Assembly: GCA_030700315.1 (NCBI GenBank)
Contig: JAUYJO010000013.1
Coordinates: 1 to 40,025 of the forward strand
DNA length: 40,025 nucleotides
Direction: 5' to 3'
Source of the DNA: Gallionella sp.
GTDB taxonomy: Bacteria; Pseudomonadota; Gammaproteobacteria; Burkholderiales; Gallionellaceae
In this document: positions 1 to 10,200 of the stretch, one piece after another
Numbering within the stretch: the first letter of the stretch is position 1
Layout: each line of letters begins with the position of its first letter
Position numbers and translations under genes: made by a program
Notes under the pieces: generated by a model
The model's input: only the letters and a program-made list of their open reading frames with translations
Database searches by the model: none
Told to the model about the DNA's origin: nothing

Positions 1-297
1 CGCCAGAGAATTGAAGCATTGTTCCCCCGCGTCGGCAGTTGAGCGTTCCGGCCTGAACCCATAGGAATTCAGGTCAGCAGTGGTTTCCGCAACAGGTTCC
101 AACGCCAGCAGATGTAGCGCTTGCATGGCGCGGCACTTCATTACGGGGATGCCGAGCGGCCTTGTCTTGCCATTCTTCTTCGGAATTAAAACTCTCCGGA
201 GCGGAAGCGGCGAATACACCTTCAGGTGCGAACCTTTGCCTGCTTGAAAGGTCGCCCCTTTTTGAGTTAGCCAGCGCTTGAATTCTTTACTGTTCAT
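1..297 (-). pseudogene. HicA toxin N-terminus fused in frame to group II intron reverse transcriptase (partial, runs off left edge)
   Basis: Read from the ATG at 297 toward the left edge, the frame stays open for 99 codons. Residues 1-28 (MNSKEFKRWL... GKGSHLKVY) match the start of HicA mRNA interferases, including the GKGSH segment with the catalytic His at position 24. From residue 29 the protein turns into the RT region of bacterial group II intron proteins (LRRVLIPKKNGK, RPLGIP, MQALHLLALEPVAETTAD, YGFRPERSTAD). The join is in frame. HicA proteins are normally about 60-80 residues, so the toxin half is truncated, and the RT lacks its own N-terminus. A recombination or deletion between an intron copy and hicA probably made it. 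Whether a stable protein is produced is unknown. The identification is by recognised motifs, without a search. Confidence 0.75.
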
Positions 298-305
298 GAA
301 GGGCC

Positions 306-334
306 GATATAAACATTATTGTTTATGTCGTCAA
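306..334 (-). promoter_or_regulatory. Sigma-70-like promoter with palindromic operator for the hicA chimera
   Basis: On the minus strand TTGACG (334-329) and TATATC (311-306) are separated by 17 bases and lie just upstream of the ATG at 297. Between and over them is the palindrome ATAAACA-TTAT-TGTTTAT (309-326). A palindrome overlapping the -10 is what is expected of an autoregulated toxin-antitoxin promoter. No hicB is visible in the window. Confidence 0.6.
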
Positions 335-419
335 CCCATATTGCCACCATTCCGGTACGGGTATACAGTTATTCTGGGCGGCCAGATAATTGGGAAACCG
401 GAAGCTTATCAGTCATGGC

Positions 420-495
420 AACGCCCAACATCATCCGACCGCATGCGCTGTGCTTCGGCTTTCGACCCCAACACCAACCTACGAAGCCGCTACGC
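420..495. repeat. REP-like dispersed repeat, copy 1
   Basis: The stretch beginning CCCAACATCATCCGACCGCA near 424 recurs near 27467, followed in both places by a related GGCTTC...AACC...GCCGCTAC tail. It resembles the 'GAAGCCCAACATC ... AACCTACG' intergenic palindromes common in Betaproteobacteria. The remaining sequence between 335 and 692 shows no gene I can support. Confidence 0.5.
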
Positions 496-692
496 CGTGC
501 CTTTACTCCGCGCGTGATTCGTCCACCGGCTTGATTATGAAACGGATGATTGGCTATCGTTACAGTTCGGCGGCTTATCCCGAGCCAGCCGAAGACCCGG
601 AATGCGGAGTTTTGTCGCGCTACCAAGCGCAATAAATGGGGCATAATGCGCACGCATTTTATGCCGACTACACATTAATTGGGGCCAGGAAC

Positions 693-2054
693 ATGAAAGC
701 TTATCTGTTTTGCATCGCGCTGTCGCTGTGCGGGTTGCACGCCACCGCACAGGCGGAGGTGTTCGAACGCACGCTGAAAAACGGGCTGAAAGTCATCGTC
801 AAGGAAGACCACCGTGCGCCGGTGGTGGTGCAGCAAATCTGGTACAAGGCGGGCAGCATGGACGAGCGCACCGGCGTGACCGGCATCGCGCATGTACTGG
901 AGCACCTGATGTTCAAGGGTACTAAAACGGTACCGGCGGGCGAGTTTTCCAAGCGCATCGCGGCGGCGGGCGGGCGCGAAAACGCCTTTACCAGCTACGA
1001 TTACACCGCCTATTTCCAGCAATTGCACAAGTCTAAATTGCCGCTGGCGATGCGGCTGGAGGCCGACCGGATGCGCAACCTGAATCTCACCTCCACCGAT
1101 TTCGCCAGCGAAATCAAGGTGGTCATGGAAGAGCGCCGTTTGCGTACCGACGATGCGGCGCATGCGCTGTTGTACGAAAAAATGATGGCGACGGTTTTTC
1201 AGCAACATCCCTACCAGCATCCGATCATCGGCTGGATGAACGACCTGGAGTCGCTCACGGTGGCCGATGCCCAAGCATGGTACAAGCGCTGGTATGCGCC
1301 GAATAACGCCACGCTGGTTATCGCCGGCGATGTCAAAGCAAGCGAAGTCTTCGCGCTGGCGCAGCGCCATTATGGGGTAATTCCACGGCGCACCATGCCG
1401 CCGCCACGCGTATTTGTCGAGTCCAAACAGGTCGGCATCAAGCGCATCGCGGTCAAAGCCCCCGCCGAACTGCCACACCTGGTGATGAGTTACCGCGCGC
1501 CCACGTTACAAGACCTGGCACAGGACTGGAAGCCATATGCCTTGCAGATTCTGGCCGGCGTGCTGGACGGCAACGAATCGGCGCGCCTCAACAAACACCT
1601 GGTACGCGAGCAGCAAATCGCCAGCGGCGCGGGTGCGGGCTACGACGCCACCTCGCGCGGGCCGGGCCTGTTCACGCTCGAAGCCACACCCAGCGAAGGC
1701 AAGACCGTGGCCGATGTCGAGGCCGCATTGCGCGGAGAAATCGCGCTGCTGGTCAAGGACGGCGTGAGCGGGGAAGAGCTGCAGCGCGTCAAGGCGCAGG
1801 TCACGGCGGGCGAAGTGTACAAACTCGACTCGCTGTTTTATCAGGCGATGCAGATCGGGCAGATGGAGAGCATCGGGCTGGGTCATCGCGCCTTGCCGGT
1901 GATGCTGGAAAAAATCCAGGCGGTGACGGCGGAGCAGGTGCGTCAGGTTGCGGAGGAAATTTTTCAGGACGACAGCCTGACCGTGGCGGTACTCGATCCG
2001 CAGCCGCTTTCCGGAAAACCGAAAGCGCCACAAGGAGCGACCCATGCGCATTAA
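693..2054 (+). CDS. Zinc-dependent M16 family peptidase (catalytic subunit), periplasmic
   Basis: Protein of 453 residues from the ATG at 693, which follows an AGGA ribosome site; the longer open frame from 636 has no signal peptide at its start. Residues 1-21 form a Sec signal peptide ending AQA. The inverted zinc motif HxxEH is present (H67, E70, H71), with the distal glutamate near E147 in a VVMEERR stretch. M16 peptidases degrade peptides in a clamshell made of two homologous halves. The following gene overlaps by 11 bases and encodes a homolog without the motif, so the two probably form a catalytic/non-catalytic heterodimer, as in processing peptidases. The substrate is unknown. Confidence 0.88.
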   Translation: MKAYLFCIALSLCGLHATAQAEVFERTLKNGLKVIVKEDHRAPVVVQQIWYKAGSMDERTGVTGIAHVLEHLMFKGTKTVPAGEFSKRIAAAGGRENAFTSYDYTAYFQQLHKSKLPLAMRLEADRMRNLNLTSTDFASEIKVVMEERRLRTDDAAHALLYEKMMATVFQQHPYQHPIIGWMNDLESLTVADAQAWYKRWYAPNNATLVIAGDVKASEVFALAQRHYGVIPRRTMPPPRVFVESKQVGIKRIAVKAPAELPHLVMSYRAPTLQDLAQDWKPYALQILAGVLDGNESARLNKHLVREQQIASGAGAGYDATSRGPGLFTLEATPSEGKTVADVEAALRGEIALLVKDGVSGEELQRVKAQVTAGEVYKLDSLFYQAMQIGQMESIGLGHRALPVMLEKIQAVTAEQVRQVAEEIFQDDSLTVAVLDPQPLSGKPKAPQGATHAH

Positions 2055-3369
2055 ATCTATTTTTCTCGCAGCCTGGTGCTGCGTTGCGACCGCCGCTTTT
2101 GCCGCCCCGAATATCCAGCACTGGCAAAGCGCCAGCGGCGCGAAAGTGCTGTTTGTGGAAAACCATGACATCCCGATGCTGGACGTGTCGGTGGGCATTC
2201 CGGCGGGCAGCAGTTTCGATGCGGCGGATAAGTCCGGTGTGGCGAGCCTGACCCATCACCTGCTGGATCTGGGCGCGGAAGGCTTGAACGAAGACGACAT
2301 TTCACGCGGCATGGCGGACATCGGCGCACAGTTCGGCGGCGGTTTCGACCAGGATCGCGCCAGTCTGTCATTGCGTACCCTGAGCAGCCAAGCCGAGCGC
2401 GACAAGGCGTTGTACATCATGGCGCGCGTGCTGCAAAAACCCTTGTTCCCCGAGGCGATTCTGGCGCGCGAAAAGGCGCGGCTGATCGCAGCGCTGAAGG
2501 AGGCCGAGACCAAGCCGGAAAGCATCGCCGACAAGGCCTTCCACAAGGCGGTGTTCGGCGCGCACCCTTATGCGCTACCGGTCTCCGGCGAAATCGCCAG
2601 CGTGGAAAAAATCAGCGTCCAAGATTTGCGCGCTTTCTATGCCGCGCATTACCGGGCGGGCGCGGCGGTGGTCGCCCTGATGGGCGACATCTCGCGCGCG
2701 CAGGCCGAAGCCATCGCGGAACAGTTGACGGCGCAACTGCCGTCAGGCGCCGCGCCCGCCGCGTTGCCCGAGGTGACGCTGCGCATCACCGCCGTCGAGC
2801 AGCGCATCGTCCACCCCGCCAGCCAGAGCCACATCCTGCTCGGCGCGCCGGGTATGGCGCGCAGCGATCCGGACTATTTCGCGCTGTATGTCGGCAACCA
2901 TATCCTCGGCGGTGGCGGTTTCGTGTCGCGTCTGATGCACGAAGTGCGCGAAAAACGCGGCCTGGCTTACAGCGTGTATAGCTACTTCATGCCGTCGAAA
3001 CAGCCGGGCGTATTCCAGATCGGCCTGCAAACCAAGAAGGAGCAGGCCGACGGGGCGCTGCAACTGGTGCGCGACACGCTGGCGGAATTCGTCGCCAAGG
3101 GGCCGACGGCAAAAGAACTAACTGCCGCCCAACAGAACATCGTCGGCGGCTTCCCGCTGCGCATCGACAGCAACCGCAAGATCCTCGATTACCTGGGCAT
3201 CATCGGCTTCTACGGTTTGCCGCTGACTTACCTGGATGATTTCACGCGCAAGATCGAGCAGGTGACGGTCGCGCAAGTGCGCGATGCCTTCAAGCGCCGC
3301 ATCGACCCGCAGGCGATGGCGACGGTGATCGTCGGCGCACCTGAGAAAAAAGCGGAACCTGAAAAATAA
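2044..3369 (+). CDS. M16 family peptidase-like protein lacking the zinc motif (partner subunit)
   Basis: Protein of 441 residues with a signal peptide of about 20 residues ending AFAA. It aligns by eye with M16 domains, but the HxxEH position reads HHLLDLGAEG, so zinc binding is lost. The C-terminal half keeps the conserved R..Y motif (LMHEVREKRGLAYSVYS). The ATG lies inside the end of the upstream peptidase gene, indicating translational coupling. The likely role is a substrate-binding half that completes the chamber of the catalytic subunit. Confidence 0.85.
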   Translation: MRIKSIFLAAWCCVATAAFAAPNIQHWQSASGAKVLFVENHDIPMLDVSVGIPAGSSFDAADKSGVASLTHHLLDLGAEGLNEDDISRGMADIGAQFGGGFDQDRASLSLRTLSSQAERDKALYIMARVLQKPLFPEAILAREKARLIAALKEAETKPESIADKAFHKAVFGAHPYALPVSGEIASVEKISVQDLRAFYAAHYRAGAAVVALMGDISRAQAEAIAEQLTAQLPSGAAPAALPEVTLRITAVEQRIVHPASQSHILLGAPGMARSDPDYFALYVGNHILGGGGFVSRLMHEVREKRGLAYSVYSYFMPSKQPGVFQIGLQTKKEQADGALQLVRDTLAEFVAKGPTAKELTAAQQNIVGGFPLRIDSNRKILDYLGIIGFYGLPLTYLDDFTRKIEQVTVAQVRDAFKRRIDPQAMATVIVGAPEKKAEPEK

Positions 3370-3447
3370 CAAGGGAATTTTTATCGCAACATTTGCGTTC
3401 ATGCCAATCATGCTCTGGCTGCGCAAACCAATCATAGTGGGTGGGCC

Positions 3448-5412
3448 ATGAAAAAAATTTCGCTTCGCTTGTGCGCAACGGTGACATTGCTTGAAATGGG
3501 TTTCGGAAGCGCTCGTGCTTCCGACTACCCGATCGAGCAAAATTATTTCCAGGAATTGCCTGTCGTGCTTACCGCATCACGGCTTTCCCAACCCGCTTCG
3601 GAAGCCCCCAACGCGATGACCGTAATTGACCGTGAAATGATCAAGGCGTCGGGTTTTCGCAATATTCCGGATTTATTCAAGCTGGTACCGGGCGTGTATG
3701 TCAGCTATTGGTCGGGCAGCCGCGCAATTGTCGCGTACCACGGAACAACCGATCACTTGGCGCGCCGCATGCAGGTGCTGGTGGACGGGCGCACGGTGTA
3801 TATGCCGCCGGTGGGAGGCGTTGCATGGGAAGATCTGCCGCTGCAAATTGAAGACATTGAGCGCATTGAAGTCATACGCGGGCCAGCAGCCGCATCGCAC
3901 GGCGGCAATTCGTCCCAAGGGGTTATCAACATCCTCACCCGCGACGCGGGTGCGTTGCAAGGATTCAAGGCCAGCGCCACCAAAGGCAACGGTGGCATTT
4001 TCGATACCGCACTGCATTTCGGCCATCACGGCGAAACGCTGGATTATCGCGTGAGCCTCGGCTATCGCAGAGACCACGGCTACGATGCCAGCCGGTACCC
4101 CGTTGCCAGCTACGATGGCAGTGAATACGACCCCAACAACGATGGGCATGGCACACATCTGTTCAACCTGCGCGCCAACTACCAGCCCACTATTGTGGAC
4201 AGCTTCGATTTGCAGCTCGGCTACAGCAAGGGAGCGAGGGGAGTGGGCTCACCCAACTCGGCGCAGGACCTTCCCCATGACTCGCTCAATACGGAAAATT
4301 TCCAGCAACTCACCTGGTTGCGCAACCTGAATGGCGGAAATGAATTCAAGCTACAGCTCTATCACATCTATCACATCTACCATAACGAACTGAACACTCT
4401 GGGCTGGATCAGCGACGACGTCACCACGACCCGCGACGAAATGGAAGTGCAGCACACCATGCATACTTCGCCGGCGAACCGGCTGGTGTATGGCGCTTCC
4501 CTGCGCAGGGACTGGGTCCGTGCACCAAATAAGTTCCTGGCCGAACAATCCGTTCGTGAATCCACCCTGTTTGCGCATGGTGAGTGGCGCATGACCCCGC
4601 AATGGATACTGAACGCGGGTGCCATGCTGGAAAATAACGGTTTGGGGCAGCAAAGCACATCACCGCGCGTGGCATTAAATTACCATTTTGCGGAAAATCA
4701 GACGCTGCGGGCAGGTTTATCCAGAGCCTATCGCAACCCTTCTGTTTATGAAGAGCGGAGCAATTATCATTTCGATTTCCCGGGTATGGGCACCGTCGTG
4801 CTCGTCCAGTCCAGCGGCGGCTTGCGCCCGGAAAGCGTCATGTCGCGCGAAATCGGTTATCTCGGAGAATTTCCCGAGTTTGGCAGTTCAATTGACGCGC
4901 GCATTTACCACGACCAGTTAAGCAATGTCATTTACATAACCCCTACCGCACCAAAAGATTTGGTCAATAACTTTAACGCGACGCATAGCGGACTCGAGTT
5001 CACAACCAAGCATCATTGGGGCGGGCATAACCAGTTGACCATCAACTACGCTTATCAGGTGCTCAGCAGCAGCTATATCCCCTATGGAACTAACGGAAGC
5101 TACAGCGACACCATGCCCAGGAACATGCTCGGCGCGCTGTATTCCAGGACTTTTGCCGGAGAGGTTGCGCTCAGCCTGGGCTCTTACCAGCAAAGCACCA
5201 TGCAACCGATCGATCGCCCCGCTGATGACCGCCAGCAATTTACGCGTCGGGCGGATGCGAGGATTGCCAAGCAATTCAACCTGAGCGAGCACGGGGCGAA
5301 AGGTGAGGTCGCGCTGGTAGTGCAGATCCCCATCACCAATCATTACATCGACTACCGGGTAAAAAACCAATTCAAGCGGCGCTCCTATCTTACCGCAACG
5401 CTGGATTTCTGA
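3448..5412 (+). CDS. TonB-dependent outer membrane receptor
   Basis: Protein of 654 residues. Residues 1-25 are a signal peptide (MKKISLRLC... ARAS). A TonB-box-like LPVVLTASR lies near residues 31-40, followed by a plug domain (about 45-160) with the typical VLVDGRTVY, IERIEVIRGP and GVINILTRD motifs. The rest is rich in alternating aromatic strands and ends in a terminal phenylalanine (LTATLDF), as expected of a barrel inserted by BamA. It imports an unknown ligand with TonB energy; iron-siderophore and cobalamin-type receptors share these motifs and the sequence does not decide. The ATG at 3448 follows GTGGGTGGGCC, a weak ribosome site. The gene sits between the M16 pair and rsmD. Confidence 0.88.
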   Translation: MKKISLRLCATVTLLEMGFGSARASDYPIEQNYFQELPVVLTASRLSQPASEAPNAMTVIDREMIKASGFRNIPDLFKLVPGVYVSYWSGSRAIVAYHGTTDHLARRMQVLVDGRTVYMPPVGGVAWEDLPLQIEDIERIEVIRGPAAASHGGNSSQGVINILTRDAGALQGFKASATKGNGGIFDTALHFGHHGETLDYRVSLGYRRDHGYDASRYPVASYDGSEYDPNNDGHGTHLFNLRANYQPTIVDSFDLQLGYSKGARGVGSPNSAQDLPHDSLNTENFQQLTWLRNLNGGNEFKLQLYHIYHIYHNELNTLGWISDDVTTTRDEMEVQHTMHTSPANRLVYGASLRRDWVRAPNKFLAEQSVRESTLFAHGEWRMTPQWILNAGAMLENNGLGQQSTSPRVALNYHFAENQTLRAGLSRAYRNPSVYEERSNYHFDFPGMGTVVLVQSSGGLRPESVMSREIGYLGEFPEFGSSIDARIYHDQLSNVIYITPTAPKDLVNNFNATHSGLEFTTKHHWGGHNQLTINYAYQVLSSSYIPYGTNGSYSDTMPRNMLGALYSRTFAGEVALSLGSYQQSTMQPIDRPADDRQQFTRRADARIAKQFNLSEHGAKGEVALVVQIPITNHYIDYRVKNQFKRRSYLTATLDF

Positions 5413-5542
5413 ACTTTAACGCCCTATTCCGCCAACCGGCCCGCTTACAGAATAGATGTTGACCATAGAACGAAAGCCTCGGCTATTGGAGTGCCTCGAA
5501 CATTCTATCCGTGGCTAATCGAGGAGATCAGAAATAAACAAA

Positions 5543-6543
<1,001 letters not shown>

Positions 6544-6553
6544 ATCGATTTAA

Positions 6554-6823
<270 letters not shown>

Positions 6824-6840
6824 GTTCAACCAGAATAGTT

Positions 6841-6868
6841 GCGGGGGCGCGATGAATCGCGCCCCCGC
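6841..6868. terminator. Strong GC hairpin between convergent genes
   Basis: GCGGGGGCGCGA-TGAA-TCGCGCCCCCGC is a 12-bp perfect stem with a four-base loop. It lies just after the ferredoxin stop and before the end of the opposing lipoprotein gene. No long T-run follows on either side, so it may be a bidirectional, weakly intrinsic terminator. Confidence 0.6.
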
Positions 6869-6963
6869 AATGTTTGGCTCCTTCGTTATTTCATTGCCCG
6901 GAACGACATTCCCTTGTCAGGCACGGCATGACGCTGCTGTCCGCATTCACCGCCGGCCATGCG

Positions 6964-7146
6964 CTACTTTCCTTCGGCTTCGTCAATTTTTTTCTGCGTT
7001 TCCTCGTTAGACTGTTGCAGTGTTTGATCCACGCCCCTGGCCTTTTCCAGCACGTCGCGTTGCGGTTCGGCGATCTTCGGCGCTGGCGCGGATGAGCCGT
7101 CGCACGCGCCCAGCAACAAAACGATGACAAACAAAACGATTTTCAT
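6964..7146 (-). CDS. Small putative lipoprotein
   Basis: Sixty residues from the ATG at 7146, preceded by AAGGGA. Residues 1-14 form a hydrophobic signal with the lipobox LLGAC (C15). The mature part is short, charged and glutamine/glutamate-rich (VDQTLQQSNEETQKKIDEAEGK), probably a helix or coiled coil. No family is recognised. Its C-terminus faces the ferredoxin gene. A longer frame from 7161 adds only four residues and loses the ribosome site. Confidence 0.6.
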   Translation of the reverse strand: MKIVLFVIVLLLGACDGSSAPAPKIAEPQRDVLEKARGVDQTLQQSNEETQKKIDEAEGK

Positions 7147-7218
7147 ATTTCCCTTCCGCACGATAAATAACAGGCCGAATGATACCGCATTGCCTTCCGC
7201 ATCCCCGCCATGCGCTTT

Positions 7219-10200
7219 TCAAGCGCCTATTTCAGCAGCCTCCTGAAGATCGCGGGTGTCGAAACCTTCGGTAAAACCGTTGTAAACCTCCTCAAGCAAG
7301 CACCGCGCTTCCTCACCCCTGCCTTGCTGCCGCCACAACCGGGCCATGCTTAGCGCCGCCCGCAGTTGCAGAGATTTCGCCTGTTGCTTGCGGCTGACGG
7401 CAAGCGCCTGATCGAAACAGGACTCGGCCTGCGCCGCGTTGGACGGCGCAAGCGCCAGCAGACATTCACCCTTGAGGCGGTGCAGTTCGGCGGCAAAATG
7501 GTTGTCGCCGGTTTTTTCCGCATCAGCCTGCGCTTCGGCAATCAGGTCGAGCGCCTCGTGATGCCTGCTCAAATGCCTATAGGCTTCAATCAGAGGCGAC
7601 ATAAATACCACCGATATGCCACATAATGCTGCTCTCATCCCGGCGATGCTCGCCTTGATTTCGGTTACCCCCTCTTCCTGCCCCAGCATGACCCGAGCCC
7701 AGCCGTGCGTCATTTCACCGCAAGCCAGCCAAAGAAGAAAGCCCTGTTGCCTGGAGATGACGATGGCCTCCGCGGACAGGGATAAGGCTTGCACGGGCTT
7801 GTTCAACCAGCGATGCAATACGGCAGCGAAGCTGAGTGCCTGCGCCAGGGTATGGGGATGCGCCAACTCTCGCGCCTGTTTGAGCATCCGCCCGCAAATC
7901 TGTTGGGCCCGATCCGGAAAGCCCAGGAAATAAAGCGCAAACAACGCATAGCCCGCGCTGAATGCGGACAGGTCCGAGCCGTAATGCTCCAGCAGCGTCT
8001 GACAATGATCGGGATGATAAAGCGCGATAGCCTGTTCGCTGTGTACACGCGAGGATTCGAACTCGCCCAGCCAGAAAAACGCATTGGTTGCGAGATGGTG
8101 CGCCGCCTGCTTTTTGATGGGGTCATCATGCGCCATGCCCAGCAACTGCATCGCGGCTTCGGGCATGCCACGTGAACCGGTAGTCGCGATGGTATTTATC
8201 AGCAGCGCCCATTTCGCCTGGAACAATTCCGTGCCATCGCCCACCAGCCCGCTCAACACGGAAATGCGCGCATTGGCCTGCGCGACTTCCGCCGAGCCGT
8301 AGCCTTTTGCGGCATACAGTGCCGGGCAGAGGCTGACCAGTATGTTGAATTCAGCCCGGTCTCTTTGCTGATCCGCCGGCAAAGTCATCAACAGTTGCAG
8401 GCCGGCGCTGAAATGTTCTATCGCTTCCAGGTTGGCCGAATTCAGCGCGGCACGCTGCCCGGCCTTGATCCAGTATTCGATCGACTGCCGCGTTTCGCCG
8501 GCGGAGGACCAGTGCTGCGCCAGGAGTTCCGGCCGGGTCGCGGCGATATCCGGGAAATCGCTTTGCATGGCTTGCGCGATACGCAGATGGGCGGCTTGGC
8601 GGGCAGACCGGGTTTGGGATTGATAGGCGGCTTCCTGAATCAGGGCATGCTTGAACTGGTGGACTGTTTTGCTGATCTTCAAGACCAATCCGGCATCCCG
8701 CAATGCGCTCAGGTTATGCGCCAGCGTGGCGGAGTCGCAGGGGGAAATCTTGCGCAACAAGTCCAGATCGAATTCGCGCCCGAGGGTGGCGGCAAATTGC
8801 GCCGTGTATTTCGCGTCGCCCATTTGATCCATGCGCGCGGCCAGCAGGTCGCGCAGCGTGGCCGGAATGCTTGCCTGATTGTCCAACGTCGCAATTTTCG
8901 CCATCTCCTCGACAAACAGCGGTATGCCATCTGCGCGTTGCACGATGTGGCGCAGGGTCGCTTCCGAAACACCCTTACTGATGGACGCGATCATTTGCGC
9001 CGCCTCGCTTTCAACCAGGGGAGCCAGCGACAGCGATGACTCCCGGGTTTCATCCCAGGGTGGGTCAAACTCGGGGCGTGCCGTGAATAAAGCGAGAATA
9101 GCGCCCTTTCCGGTTTGCCCGACAAACAGGCTCAGCAATTCCAGCGTGGACGGATCGACCCAGTGCAAGTCTTCCACGATGAGCAATACCGGTAACTGTG
9201 CCGCCAGTGCCTGCAACAGTTCGAGCAGGATGGCGATAGTCTGCTCCTTGTATTTTTGCGGCGAGTACGCGGGCAGGTGATAAGGATCAGCCAGAGGCAG
9301 GGCAAGGAGAGACGCGAGCCAGGGGACGGCCTCTGGCGCCAACTCCGGGAAATGCGCTTCAAGATACGCCGCCAGCCTGTCAAATTTTGCCTCGGGTGTG
9401 TCGTCACGCGCGAAGCCGAACAGATTTTCAAGCATGGCGACAAGCGGATAAAAAGGCGACTGGCTGAATTCTGGAAAACAGCGCAACTCGCGAACATTGT
9501 GGGGCTTTCCGGTTAATCGCTGTTTCAGGGTGAGCAGCAAACGCGACTTGCCGATGCCCGCCTCCCCCTGAATCAGCACCACCTGGCGCGAGCCTTGTGC
9601 GGCTTTTTTCCACCACGCCATCAACTGGTTGATTTCGGTTTTGCGTCCGGCCAAAGGAGTGAGTCGGGCTACCGCTTCCAGGCGGCTGTGGGCGCCGCTT
9701 TCTCCCAGCACTTCGAAAATTTCCAGGGGCTGCGCGATGCCCGGCAAGGATTGTACGCCGGCGCTGAGGCAATCAAAATATCCGGTCACGAGGCAGTGCG
9801 CCTGCCGGCTGATCACCACTTTGCCGGGCGTTGCGCCATGGCGTAACTGGACGGCGAGGCTGGAAGTTTGACCGGAGGTATCGGGCATGGCGGGTTGGCC
9901 GCCGGCGATAATCAGTCCGGTGTGTACGCACGCGCGAATTTCCAGGTCGTGAGCCGTTTCGCGCGCAACGGCTAGAGCAGCCTGCACGGCATGGCGGGCG
10001 GCGTATTCGTGGGCTTGCGGGTAGCCGAAATAAGCCAGCAGGCCACCGCCATACGACTGCACGATGTGCCCCGAAAATTGCCGGATAATTTCCATGCAGC
10101 GCGCTTGGGGCGCGCGCAGCAGCGCCATCGCTTCCTCGGGGTCGTCAATCGCGGCGAGGGTCAATTCGCAGTACAGTACCGTCACCTGACGGCGCTCCAC

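Noticed and set aside
675-1478. Long minus-strand open frame opposite the M16 peptidase
   Set aside because: Antisense to a gene with clear motifs, arginine/histidine-rich, and without a recognisable domain; typical GC-rich shadow. The same applies to 1506-2198, 12035-12871 and 30780-31664.
5459-5487. Promoter TTGACC-17-GCTATT upstream of rsmD
   Set aside because: The -10 is far from consensus, so it is too weak to list as a feature.
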